Assembly: GCF_000002995.4 (NCBI RefSeq)
Contig: NW_025062476.1
Span: 672,501 to 736,500, forward strand
DNA length: 64,000 bases
Source: Brugia malayi
Lineage: Eukaryota > Nematoda > Chromadorea > Rhabditida > Onchocercidae
Direction of reading: 5' to 3'
Shown here one piece after another: positions 37,894 through 50,300 of this stretch. Each line of letters starts with the position of its first letter. The first letter of the stretch is position 1. Position numbers and translations under genes: made by a program. Below the pieces are notes generated by a model. The model made no database searches. It saw nothing but the letters and a program-made list of their open reading frames with translations, and was not told where the DNA came from.

Positions 37894-38394
37894 AGAGAAT
37901 GAATATAAGTGTTTTTGTGATTGATTAAAAACGATTAAAATTTAATCATACAAAAATTATTCCATCGATTAATGCTCAAATAACAGAAGGGATTAATCTT
38001 TCTTTAGACTAAGATTTATGACAGATCATTTAATGATATGCAAATAATATTCTTTCTCTCTCTCTCTCTCCCTTTCTCTTTCCCTCTCTCTCTCTTTCAT
38101 TCAAATCATTTTTGATTGACTTAATTAATGAATGAACCTGTCGATAATTGGTGAATGCGGGATGCAAGCTAAGAATTGAAAAATAAAAATAACAAAAAAA
38201 GAAGGAAAAGAAAGGGAAAGAGAAAGAGAGAAAGAGAGAGAGAGAGAGACAATTGATCATTTACATAGCTTAAGAAAGCACAAAGCCATAATAAATTCAT
38301 TGAATTAACATTAATTTAATCATGAATTAATTTCATTTCATTTCAATTTCATCCATCAAAAATAAAATTATATAAAAATGCATTTGAACATATG

Positions 38395-38419
38395 CATGTG
38401 TCTGTGTCTGTGTGTGTAT

Positions 38420-38463
<44 letters not shown>
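38395..38463. repeat. (TG)n microsatellite
   Basis: About 70 bp of GT dinucleotides, pure for the last 40 bases. Confidence 0.95.
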
Positions 38464-38464
<1 letters not shown>

Positions 38465-39899
38465 TGTTTAATTTAACGATAACAATAAGAATTAGTATTT
38501 GTAGAATTTGACAGCTCTTTTAAATGATTAATTAATTAATATCAATCTAATCCTTCTCGATATTCTCTTATTTCATTTAATTTATTTCCAAAATATATGC
38601 AAATTAAAAAGAAAAAAAAAAAAACGAAATTTGTAATTGTTTTTTTTTTTTTTGTTTTATTCCTTTATGTCACTTTTTTTTTTCTTTACAATTTTTCTTT
38701 TCAGTTTTTTTTTTTTTTTTTTTTGCTCCTCTTTTAGTAAAATTTATCAATTTTAATGAAAATGAAGGCAAGAATAAACGAGACGAGAAAAAAACTATGA
38801 TAAAAATGTGGAAGGAATAATAAATATGATTAAGGCTTTTTGTTTTTGTTTTTTTATTTTTCATAAATAGAAATTATTTAGTGAATAGCGAAAATAAACA
38901 AACAAACAAACAAACAAAAAAAAAAAAAGAGAAAAAAAGAAAAGAAAGAAAAGGAAGAAAAGAAAAACGATAAGAATGAATTGAAATGTTAATTTAAATT
39001 TCATTTCTTTCTTTTTTATTTATTTGGATTTGCTAATAGCAGTGTCAAAATTTTATGGTAAAATTTTAGTGTCATTTAATTCAATCATTGTATGATTGTT
39101 AATTAGAATGAATTGAATTCGTAATGAGTTTTGTAAATTGATTAATTGTCTATGAATGTATGTTCGAAAAAAAAAGACAAAAAAAGATGGTTAAAATGAA
39201 AATATTTCATTAGTGAATTATATTTAATACATTCTTAAAAGGATAATAAATATATAAAAGAATTAATTTTTAATTTTTCTTTTTGTTTGTTTGTTTTGTT
39301 TTTTATCATTGTTTAACATTTTAATTTTCATTTTTATTTTATTTCAAAAAAAAAAAAGAAACATATAATAATGATAATAATATTATAAACATAAACAAAA
39401 AATAGAAAAAAAAAAATAAAAACAATATTATAATATCATTGTCATCATCATTTGACATCCTTTTTGTTGTTTAAATCTTTTTTATTTTAATTTTTTTTTT
39501 TTTTTTTTAAATATGACAAAATAAAAGTGAAAATATTGCGAGAGAGAGAGAAAGGGAGAGAAAGGAAGAACAAGAGTAAAAAAGAGTTGAGAAAATTTAA
39601 AAAAAAGAAAGAGAAAAGGAAAGTAGAAAAAGAGACAAAGAGAGAGAGAGGGAGAGAGGGAGAAAAAAGAAGGGAAAAAGAAAAAAGATAAGAAGAATTT
39701 GCATGAATCATTTAACCTCAACAAATGAATGCCATCCAAATATTTATATATATATATATTTGAGCTTTATTTGATATGAAGGGAAAGGGTTGAAATTACA
39801 TTTTTGAAGATTTGAAATTTGATGAAATAAGCTATTCCATTCATTTCTTCTTTTTCTCTATACTTTTAGTGATGTAAAATATAATAAACGTTTATTATC

Positions 39900-39998
39900 A
39901 TTATCATTATTACTACTATTATTATTATCATTATTATTATTATTGTTATTATCATTGTTATTACTATTATTATTGTTTTTATTATTATTATCAGTATT
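39900..39998. repeat. ATT/ATC trinucleotide repeat
   Basis: About 100 bp of TTA/TCA/CTA triplets, imperfect. Confidence 0.8.
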
Positions 39999-41265
39999 TT
40001 TGTTTAGCACAACGATACAATTTATCACAAATAAAAAAAAAAATTATTTTTTTTTTTTGCAAATTATCAATGTTACAAAAAAAAAAGAAGAAAAAGAAAA
40101 GAGAAGAAAATAATACAAATTTTAGTTAATTAAGTCAAAAACAAAGGAAGCAAAAGGCAAAAATATACAATGATGATAATATACAGTAGTGATAAGTTTA
40201 AAAATATCATTTTTATCACTGCGACGCTTAATTGTTTTTATCTAATAATTATTAGCAAAAAAAAAATTCACAACAATTAAAATATTATTATGATCATTTA
40301 TAATGAAAAAAATAAATAAATAAAAATTAATTCAAATACAACATTATTAGTATTAATTACTAATCATACTATCATTACAATTTAATAAGGTGAAATGACA
40401 GATTTGCTTTACATAAGTTAAAAACAGTTTAAATCTCATTATTAATGCATATGATGCAATAAATCAAGCATTATTCTTGATGGATCAGTTCAATTGAGGA
40501 TTTTGAGTTAAGCAATTCATCATGTTTGATCTGAAAATATTCAATTAATCAAATCATAATTGATTCATCGAAGCATCTAAAAAAAAATAATAATACTTCA
40601 TAAAAAAAACAAAAATTTGAAATAAAATTAAAATTTAAAAAAAAAAAATGGTAGTTACATAATTTTTTTCCCGAAAAAAAAATTTATCTGGAAAATACAA
40701 TAATCAAAGTTGATGGAAGAAAGCTGATTTTAATAAAATGTGAAAAAAATAGAAGGAGGAAAACAGGGGAGAAAGAGAGAGAGAGAGAGAGGGAGAGAGA
40801 GAATGAGAAAATTTTTTCATATTTTTATATAAATTTTTGTTTTCTTAAATTATTTTAATATTTTAGCTTCCTTCATTCACATTTTCTTTCTTTACTCTCG
40901 CGTATTCTTTGCTTTTTTCCCTCACATTTTTTTTCTCTAATTTACATATTTCTATTTCTTTAATTTTTTTAAAGTTTTATTTGTGTCTCAAAATTAAGAG
41001 AAACAATAAAAGACAGATCAATTGTTAAATTTATTTCAAGTTTCTTTTCTTTTTTTTTTAACAAATTGTATAACTAACATTTTACGATGAATTGTATGAT
41101 AAGAGAAGAAATAGAAAATGAGGAATGAAATAAAATGCCCTTACTGCCAATCAAATATGGAAGATGAAATTGAATCAATTTGTTTTGAAAAAAAAAAAAA
41201 AAACATTCAAGCAATTTGAGAAATTTGATTCCAAATGAATAATGATCAGTGGTGGTAGGTGAATA

Positions 41266-41374
<109 letters not shown>

Positions 41375-41679
41375 TCATATATCTACAAGAAATATAAACG
41401 ATTTGAATGAGATAAGAATGAAAGAAAATGAAATGAAAAGCTTTTAATTAATTGACAATTTTAATTTTTTGTTATTCTAATATTATATTCTATTATTTCC
41501 TATTTTTTTTCAGAATTTCGGTCATTCATTCTGAGTGAAAAAATGTTTATATGATTATTTATTTATTTTTCCTGTTTTTCTTCTCTTTTTTTGAAATTAT
41601 ATTTAATGAATGATGTTAGATGAATGGAAGTTAACAATAAAAATTGAGCATTTTACAAATAACAATTGAAAAAAAAAAA

Positions 41680-42252
41680 TGAAAATGAGCAATTTTAAAC
41701 GAGCAAAAAAAGATTCCCAGTTGGTTTAGACGATCAGTTGAGCAAACAAGTTGACGTTGCTTAGATAATTGCAATTTATAAAAACAAACATATAAAATTA
41801 AAGTAGTGAAATGCCACGTAAATGACGTACGTAAGGAAAAACGAAGAACTTTGCTGCATTAATTAACAAAAATAGTTTTTGGTACTCCTTTAATAAATCA
41901 GCTTTTGAAGCACTAATAAATATTTCTATGTAAACTAACCTAAATTCTCGAGGGGTATTTCTGGACGATGATTTATTGAAATAATAGTACACAGGCAAAT
42001 AACATTGTTTAGCCAATTAACACATAATGAAGAGTTAATGTCACCTGGGAATTATATTTTGCTAAGTGTACGATCAGTTTCCTTCCGTCATTTTGATAAA
42101 TTGTGAGATGAATTGAATGAAAAAGCATTCTGACAAATCATTGCAAATAAAAATTTGATAGCATAATTTTGAATTAGAAATACTTTTGAAATTAGATTAT
42201 TTTAAAGAATGGAAACATTTAAAGAAGAGAAATTTAAAATTACACGAATGTC
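41680..42252. repeat. Dispersed repeat, copy A
   Basis: About 570 bp that recurs in the same orientation at 57230-57747 with only scattered substitutions over most of its length. Shared landmarks are AGTGAAATGCCACGTAAATG, ACCTAAATTCTCGAGGGGTA, GCTAAGTGTACGATCAGTTT and TTGATAGCATAATTT. Copy A keeps a 73-codon minus-strand ORF (41798-42016); copy B lacks about 40-45 bp inside it. No terminal repeats or poly-A tail were found, so the class is unknown. Confidence 0.85.
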
Positions 42253-44306
42253 ATTAATATTAAAATAAGCCATACAAATAATTCATTAAACTCGGTTAGT
42301 GGATTGTTTGTAATATTTAAATCCATCTAAATTAGATTTATTTAAATTTGAAAGTTTTCCAGCCAAAAACAAAATCAAAAATCTGCTCTGCAAATTAAAT
42401 TTAAGCTTTTAATATGTTAGTTTATAAAAAAATAAAATGAAATAATATTTCTAAAGATAACGATTGATTAACTATTCTGTAAAAATACGATAAATTAAAA
42501 TGATCCACTCAGATCTTACAGAAAAAAACTAATGCATCATTTCTCGTTGAAATTCTCAAACTATAGTTATAGTCATCATATAAATTATAAATTGTATAAT
42601 TATAATTGTAATATAATGCTAAATTACTATTTTATAGTTATTGAGCATTTTATAATCATTTTATAATCATATAATTAAAATCACTGACAATTATTTCTTT
42701 ATAATTTTTTCTTTTTTTGTTTTAATCATTTAATATGAAAGATTTATCAATGCTATGAAAAGATTAATTTAACAATAAATAAAAAAAAAGAGGAAACATT
42801 GTATTATATGAATGATCTATTTGTACAAATATTGCTTAATATGAAATATAAAATAATACTTATCGAAATAAAAAGAAATAATAATACTTAAAATGATACT
42901 TTAGTATTTCACATAATTTTTTATGCTAATATATAATAGTTTATTTATGAAATTATTAGTAAACAAAAAAAAAAAAAAAAAAATATTTATTCATTTCATA
43001 ATAAAAAAATGGCACTTTTTACTTCATAATTAAAAAAAAAATTAACAAACATTGTTAAATTTATTTAAAGTTTATATCGCATCACATTATCTGTTGTTTA
43101 CAATATAAATTTGGTATGATATTTAATTTATGATTAACATTTACATAATTAATTCTCCTTTTTTCTTTTACCTTTTTATCTTTTCAAACAATTCTAAGAA
43201 TTGCAAATCAAATATCGTAATTTGTAATTGCTTTTATTGTAATTGTAATTGCTCTTATCAATTTCATATATTACAAAAATCATTTATATTTGATTGTTTG
43301 ATATTCTCTGATATTTTAATTATTCTAAATTCTTCCGTATTTAATTATTTCAAATTCTTTTGTGCTTAACTGCTTTAAATTTGTTTACAGTTGATTTTTT
43401 TAGGAAAATTTTATAATTTTAATTATTTAAAATATTTCATCTGTTCCCATGAATTGACTGAATGAAGAAAAGAAAATTTTTTCTAAAAACTAAAAAGAAT
43501 AATCGATTTTTTTTTTCTTTTGTTTTTTGCTTTTTTTTTTTACTTCTTAAAAATGATGAATTAGTTTTTGTAATGTTGCAACTCTTTTTTTTTTCATCGT
43601 TAAAAAAATACAAATTTTGAGATTTGAGAGAGTTGTATAGACCAGCATCAACGTGACATAAATTAGCAGTAGTGGTTTATTTTATTTTATTTTTCTTTTT
43701 TTGTGGTTAGTGTCATCAGACGGCGTGGTGAGGCAGGATGTGTTTTTAGGAGGATTAGAGATTGATAAAGTTGGGAATGACGGGTTCGAGAGTGGTGGTT
43801 GCATAATAATGCTTAAATTTAAGAAGTAGAAGGGATTGTTGAAATTAGTGAAATGTACATATGACATGGTATGAAAATGTCCACAGAGACTATTGATTAC
43901 AGGTAGAGATTGTTTTGTTTGTTGTTGTCTATTTTGTATTTGGTGGCAATCATTGAATTTTTTCGGGTTTTGCAAAGTTTTATTCAAAAATTAATGAAAA
44001 ACAAGAAGTCTACTTGTTCATTACTATTACTGAGGTTAATTTGTTATAATAGTAATAATAACAATAATAGTAATAATAATGCAGTAACAATAATAATAAA
44101 TAATGATAATAGTAATCATGATGTTGCTGATAATTTTTATTGTTTATATGCTATTAAAGGTATCATTCCTTGTGTACAATGATGCTAATTGTTATACCTC
44201 TACATTAATTAATAGTACTTTTTGGTAGTTAGCAACATTTTAGCTTTGTACCGTTAATGAATAACTGATAATTTTTGGTTTCCATTACTAAATTTTTTTA
44301 GGTAAA

Positions 44307-44943
44307 ATGTTTGGTTCGAAATTATCAGCAATTTGTTGGGGAATTACTGCCATCGAACAACGCCGTGGTTTTGCAACTCTAAAAGATATTTCAATTCGAT
44401 TGAAATCTGTCCGAAATATCCAAAAAATCACGAAGAGTATGAAGATGGTATCTGCTGCAAAGTATAACAAGGCAGAACGTGAGCTAAGAGTAATTTTTAT
44501 TTTTCTTGGGCCACTGAAAATGCGCTATGGTTATAGGATTTCTGTGCATGCCGATGTTTTCTCATTGTTTCATGGATAACACTGATAAATAACACATTTT
44601 CGTGTATTTTCCAGGGTGCTCGAGTATACGGTGTTGGTGCCTTACAATTCTACAATAATATTGGTGCAGCAGAATCAAAGGATAAACTTCAAGAAGGTAC
44701 TATAACTTCGGGAGAAAAAGAAAAACGTTTATTGGTGTTGATTACTTCAGATCGAGGACTTTGCGGCTCTGTACACACAGCTGTTGCAAAGGTTACGCTT
44801 TTATTCTAATTCATAATTGGAGATATTTAAATGTAATACTATTGAAGATTATGTTTTATTTGAATATATCTTTAGCTTGGTAAATAAACTTGGTTATCTT
44901 TGATTTACCTGTTTTAACTCCAGAATTCTGAAAGTTCAAGATT

Positions 44944-44974
<31 letters not shown>

Positions 44975-46603
44975 CACTTCAGGATTTCTCACAGTAGCTT
45001 TCAATTATGGAGAAATATCAGTCATATGCCTTATTTATGCTTGCCTTTTAAGACTTTAATGAAATTTCGTCTAGAAAAAAATCCCTGATGCAATGATATT
45101 TTGCTTATTTTACAGGAAGCTAAACGACTACTGACAGAAAAAGCATCAGAAGCAGAATACAAATTGGTACTTATTGGTGACAAAGCTAAAGCATCTATGC
45201 AAATTCTTCACGCAAATCAGGTTCTGTTCTCATGCAATGAAATTGGCCGACTGCCTCCAACTTTTGAGGATGCTTCAGTTATCGCTGCCAAAATCCTGTC
45301 ATCGAATTACAAATTTGATAAGGTAATTCGAATATTCCAACTTTTTCGTGCTGAATCAATTACTGCCCTCTACCGAGTCTCAGCTGTCTCCATAATATCT
45401 TCAATGTTGCGTAAACCAATTATTAATCAATTGCAATGATGCATCGGCCGATTTAGAATTCAAATTTTTGTTAGTTTCTTTAGATATGGTATGCTACAGG
45501 AAAATTGCAGATTTCTCCAGAAATGAGAAAGCTTTCTTCCAAGATACCTTTGCATCATCTTCCACTTTTATTCATTGCAAAATTATCATCATACAAAACC
45601 AACATTGTAGCAATATTTTTCTAATAAATTTTCATGGTTGCAGGGATTTATATTGTACAATAAGTTCAGATCTGTTGTTTCATATAAAACATCTATAATA
45701 CCAATGTTTACTTTGGATGCTATTGTGGTTTGTTTTTGAATTTTTTCCGTGTTTTCTTTTTCTGCGACTGAATTCGATTATGAGCCCTGATATAACTTTT
45801 AATTTTTAACTATGGTAGATAATTTCTGGATGTGAGTAACATGCTGGGAAATATTTTCATTATATAACATAGAATGATTTATGATGTTCTCCTACAGTTA
45901 GTGAATGTATAAGGATTCTGTAAATATTCACATGTAAAGAGAGTTCATTGTGGTGTAAGAGGTTTTTTTTTTTTTTTTTTTTTCCTCTATGAAAGATATA
46001 TTATGCAGAAGCAACCAACAATGTCCATGTATGACTCAATCGACGACAATGTGCTAAACGATTATGCTAATTATTCGTTAGCTCAACTGCTATATTATGC
46101 CCTGAAAGAATCTGCTGCTTCTGAACAGAGTTCCCGAATGACTGCCATGGATTCAGCAAGCAAGAATGCTGGTATGTTAGAATAAATTGTGGACTTCTAA
46201 TTATCCTAAAAAAATGTTTGAAAAAAATTCCTAAAAGTCTCTCTAAAAAATGTTTGAAAAAAATTAGTATAAAACTTACATGATCATTTTGTATCATTGA
46301 AAGAAAAGGTATATAGTTAATCAATAGGGCGAAATTCTACACTAGTGCTGTAGAAAATTCAGAATTGCTGAAACGATGAAACGGTTTTGTTTAATCCAGT
46401 CTAATATTGTCGTCCTATTTTAAACTTTGTTGTTGTATAGGTTGCATATCTTGTATATCTAAACTTTATATTTCGAGGAATATGATAAAGTTGCAATTAT
46501 AGGTGAAATGATTGATAAACTGACGATGTCGTTCAATCGAACAAGACAGTCGGTTATTACACGAGAACTGATTGAAATTATATCTGGAGCTGCATGCGTT
46601 TGA
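44307..46603 (+). CDS. ATP5F1C: Mitochondrial ATP synthase gamma subunit
   Basis: The gamma subunit is the rotating central stalk of F1Fo-ATP synthase, linking proton flow to ATP synthesis in the mitochondrial matrix. Six plus-strand exons (44307-44489, 44615-44791, 45116-45322, 45644-45727, 46009-46171, 46503-46603) give 915 nt, 304 aa; animal subunits are about 298 aa. The first 20 or so residues are a basic, hydroxyl-containing presequence ending near RRGFATLKD. The N-terminal coiled-coil helix shows the family core [20 protein letters not shown]. Mid-protein [16 protein letters not shown] is diagnostic, and the C-terminal helix carries SASKNAGEMIDKL and the signature [27 protein letters not shown] acceptor sits four bases before the start codon, fitting spliced-leader trans-splicing. 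The start of exon 5 is inferred from homology; nearby acceptors exist. XPO4 follows 743 bp downstream on the same strand. Confidence 0.95.
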
Positions 46604-47346
46604 AGTTAATTTATATGTCCTAGAATTTATTTCTAAGCTCGATAATGTTAATTAAGAATGCTAATGGATGTGCGTGTTTGAATAGGATATTGTTCTATAA
46701 AATTTTATTTTAATGTATTATCGGTACTTTTGCTGTGGTTTAACCAGCTAGTACATGGATTTTGTAATTGCTGCCGTTATTTCTCGTGCTAAATACACCA
46801 TGGTAGTTTCTGAAAGATTCTGATTCTGATATTGTTGAAAAGGGTCTGGATGGATAAATACAGTGAATAAGATGGTAAAGAATGCGGTTAAAAATGTGAT
46901 TTTTGCATGGAAAATTGAGTGTTGATTTGACATTTGATTTGACAGTCAATATTGATTTGACAACTCCTACTATACTTGTCATTGGGAAATCGTATTAGTA
47001 TCTCTAAAACTAGAAAAACTATAAGCTTCATGAAATATAGTAAAATTCATAAGATTATGTCTATGTTCCATGCTGTGAAACATATATGCTTTGGAAATAT
47101 AATAGGTCTAACTTAAAGGTAATCATTGAGGATACCTGTTCCAGATCTGGAATAATTTAAAAATACGCACTGAGGACACTTGTTAAATTGCTCTTTACTT
47201 AGAATACAAAGAGAAACTTAAAGTAAATTGCTCTTTACTTTCTTTTTTTAAGGAACATTAGGAACAAATTTAAAGCAACACTGCTGTTTAATTTTTCTTT
47301 AATTTTATCGTTAATGGGTTTTTACTGTCATTAACAAACATTGGAC
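46604..47346. other. Intergenic between gamma subunit and XPO4
   Basis: 743 bp holding the 3' end of the gamma-subunit mRNA and the XPO4 promoter or trans-splice site. No exon found; short ORFs on the minus strand (46740-46982) have no recognised domain. Confidence 0.45.
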
Positions 47347-50300
47347 ATGGAAGAAACGGCTGGTAATCAGCCTGGTTTCGACCCAAACCATGTGATACAA
47401 ATGGAAGAAGCGGCAAATATACTTATGGTTTGTTTCTCAATTTAGAGTTAATCTGAACTTGAAGGAAAATTGTCCATTCTTTCAATCGGTTCATAAAGAG
47501 ATATTTTATCACGTTGATCAGTTGAATAACGTTACATGATTAGTTTTAGGTAGTCCCTAAATGGCCTTTTGCTAAATTTGAATTATATGTGCGGTCATTG
47601 GGTCATAGATCATGAATCATAAGTTAGAATTTCATAATCGTATTTTAATTATTATTATTGTAATAGTCTTAATTCATAAATTTTCAATGTTATAGATTTA
47701 TTTAAATTTCCTTGAAATCTAAATGAGCAAATTTTATCATCTTTTTGATTTAATAAAAATAGCGATATTTTAAAAAAATGTTTGAAGCTTAGAAAATTTT
47801 AGTCACCGAATAGTGCGTATGATGCTCGAAAAGCTGCTGAAGAATTCTTCATTAATATTCGTAATGGAAAATTTTCTCCAGAATATTGCCGTCTAGTTAT
47901 TGGTAATATTTTCTAATATCAGCTAACTCTGGATTTTTAAGTTTTTTCTTATTTCATCTTTGGCTTCTGACTATTAAATCGCAAGTCATAACATAATTGC
48001 TATTTTTGAAATCATATTTGCCTGGACTTTTATTTCAAGAACATACTTATCTTTTTATAGCGTATGATATTTTTTTGAATATAAAGCAGTCTCTTTTTTT
48101 TTTCTCATATAAATGAATTATCATTATTTTCAGAAGCAACATCCAGTGAATTTGTTACCTTTGAGATGGTTCAACTTATGATTATGAATCTTTTCAAACA
48201 GTGGTCCATATTCGAATCACAGGTTTTTCAGCAATGCTTCAAATATCTTCTAGAAAATGCCGTCCATAAATTTAGGTAAAATTTTTTCGAAAATTATCAT
48301 ACTAAGTTTCTAACTCAACAATTCAAATTATTATTTAAATATCCAATCAACATACATAAACGTATGATATATTTATTTTACTTGAATACGTGATGAAATT
48401 TCACTGTTTATAGGGCCTCGAAATTAATTCGAACCGAAATGCTAAGAGCATGTGCAAAGTTATTAAAACGATCTATTTTTGATGGTAAAGCTTGCGATGC
48501 AGATATGTTGGACCAAACTGTTCATTTCCTGTTGACTAATGAGGATCCGCAACTTGTAAATATGTTTCTTCTTTTTGTTAAAGTGGAATTCATTGTTTGC
48601 GATTACGATGTTTACATTATTAGATATGCTTATTCACGAATTTACACCCATCATTTATCTATAGGAGAGGCAGGAAAAGAATTTTGCAAACAGGAATTAA
48701 TATATTACCCATATTTAAGGAAAATATTAGCTTTGTTGGTTTCTTTTGCAAAGTCAATTGAAATTCAATTTAAGATGGCAAGAAGTTTGACTTATTTGAC
48801 ATTTCATTAATTTCCACTTTTCTAGCAAGCGATTGCATGTGAATTTATTGAAGCAATTGCCCATGAATTTGCAACATCGTGGAGGTCGTCTAATCTTGGT
48901 ATCAGCTTTGATTTTCATGTCAGGGCTAGGCATTCATTCGAGGTTTTCTTTTGATTCACTTATAAAGATTCTTTGAAGTGTAATTTCGAACTTTGGCTAA
49001 ATTTTAAAAAATTTTCGGCCTTGTAATGGCTATCAGTAATATCTTTTCTGTAACTTTTGATGCAAATTCTAAGGAAGAGAATTTTTTATATCCACTCTAA
49101 ATTGTTAGTTTTACTATGATGAGGTGCACAAAAAGGCTGATAATAATTAATCGTGCATTAGCATTGCCTAAAATAGGACAAAAAATATGAAATAATGAAG
49201 TAGATAAAAAAAAAAAATAGGAAAAAAAATAAAAGGAGTACAATTAACAATTTATAGTTGCTAGTTGTTGCAGAATTATTAGAATGAAAGAGATAAAACC
49301 TGTATAAACTATTCGAATTTTCACAAGTGATTGTTAAAACAATATCGCTAATTTAATCAGTTAGTTTTTGTTATTAATTCCTAAATTAATAAATCATAAA
49401 CATTAAACATTTTAGAGCGGAGGCTTGCAGCGGTTGTTCGAAAAGTGTATACGTACTTTCTCCGAAATTCTCTGCACTGTTGATCTCTCTTTACCATATT
49501 ACGTTTGTATCTTACTTTTCTTTAACAATCTTCCTTTAGGGAGTGTGGCAACTAAGAGGAATAATTGTGGTTATTTCTGCTCTTCATCCCTAAATGCAAT
49601 AGAAACTGTACTGAAAAATTGATTACGAATAGGTGATCAATTTCAGGAAAGGAAGCAACAAATCCTACCTGGAATAGATTAGAAGCTTTTCCTTTAGGAG
49701 GTATGACAGCCAGCAGGAATAGATTTCGTAAACTAAGCATTTTCATCATTTTTTGAAAGCTTTATTTTCCATCACTTTTTATTAATAGATTTTTTTGTCT
49801 TTGAAAAAGTCTTTGTCCTCTTTGTTTCTTTTTGCGTGAATGACGTGAATAAATCAGCGAACTGAAAGATTTTAATTTCGATCATTCTGCCTGGTACAAT
49901 GACTTCAACTCTCAATAGCTGAATATAAGATTCTAGTTTCTTGAAATGAAAGAAATTTTTACAGTTATGTCTTATTTATTCTTCTATTCAGATGAGTATA
50001 TGTGAAAATTTTCTTCGAGTAGCCGATTTAGTTCTTTCCTGGAATTTCGAGATTCGTCGTTTTCCGGTTCGAATCACTTTTGCAAATGAAGCAGCACCTG
50101 CTGCAACATTGCGTCCTCCTGAATCATGGAAACCAATCTTTCAGTCAGACGAATTTTTACGCCTCTTCTTTGAGGTTTGCGTGTGATTTCGTATGTCTTC
50201 TTGTAGACGGTGCATTTATTGAGTTTAAAAAAAAAAAAAAAAAACTTACTGAATATTATTCGTCAAAATACACTTATGACAGTACGGCATATTGTTATCT

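Noticed and set aside
39482..39739. Minus-strand ORFs of Ser/Phe/Leu composition
   Set aside because: Produced by GA/CT and poly-A tracts; same holds for the ORFs at 30740-30934, 37702-37902, 38030-38260 and 27778-28068.
41798..42016. 73-codon minus-strand ORF inside repeat copy A
   Set aside because: The equivalent region in copy B carries a deletion of about 40-45 bp that removes part of it, so protein coding is not conserved between the two copies.
43682..44182. Overlapping ORFs of 90-101 codons on both strands upstream of the gamma subunit
   Set aside because: Low-complexity (Asn-rich on the plus strand), no recognised domain, and mutually overlapping; more likely promoter or UTR sequence.
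50060..50080. GGTTCGAATC resembling a tRNA T-loop or B box
   Set aside because: It lies within a confident XPO4 coding exon and no matching acceptor stem or A box surrounds it.
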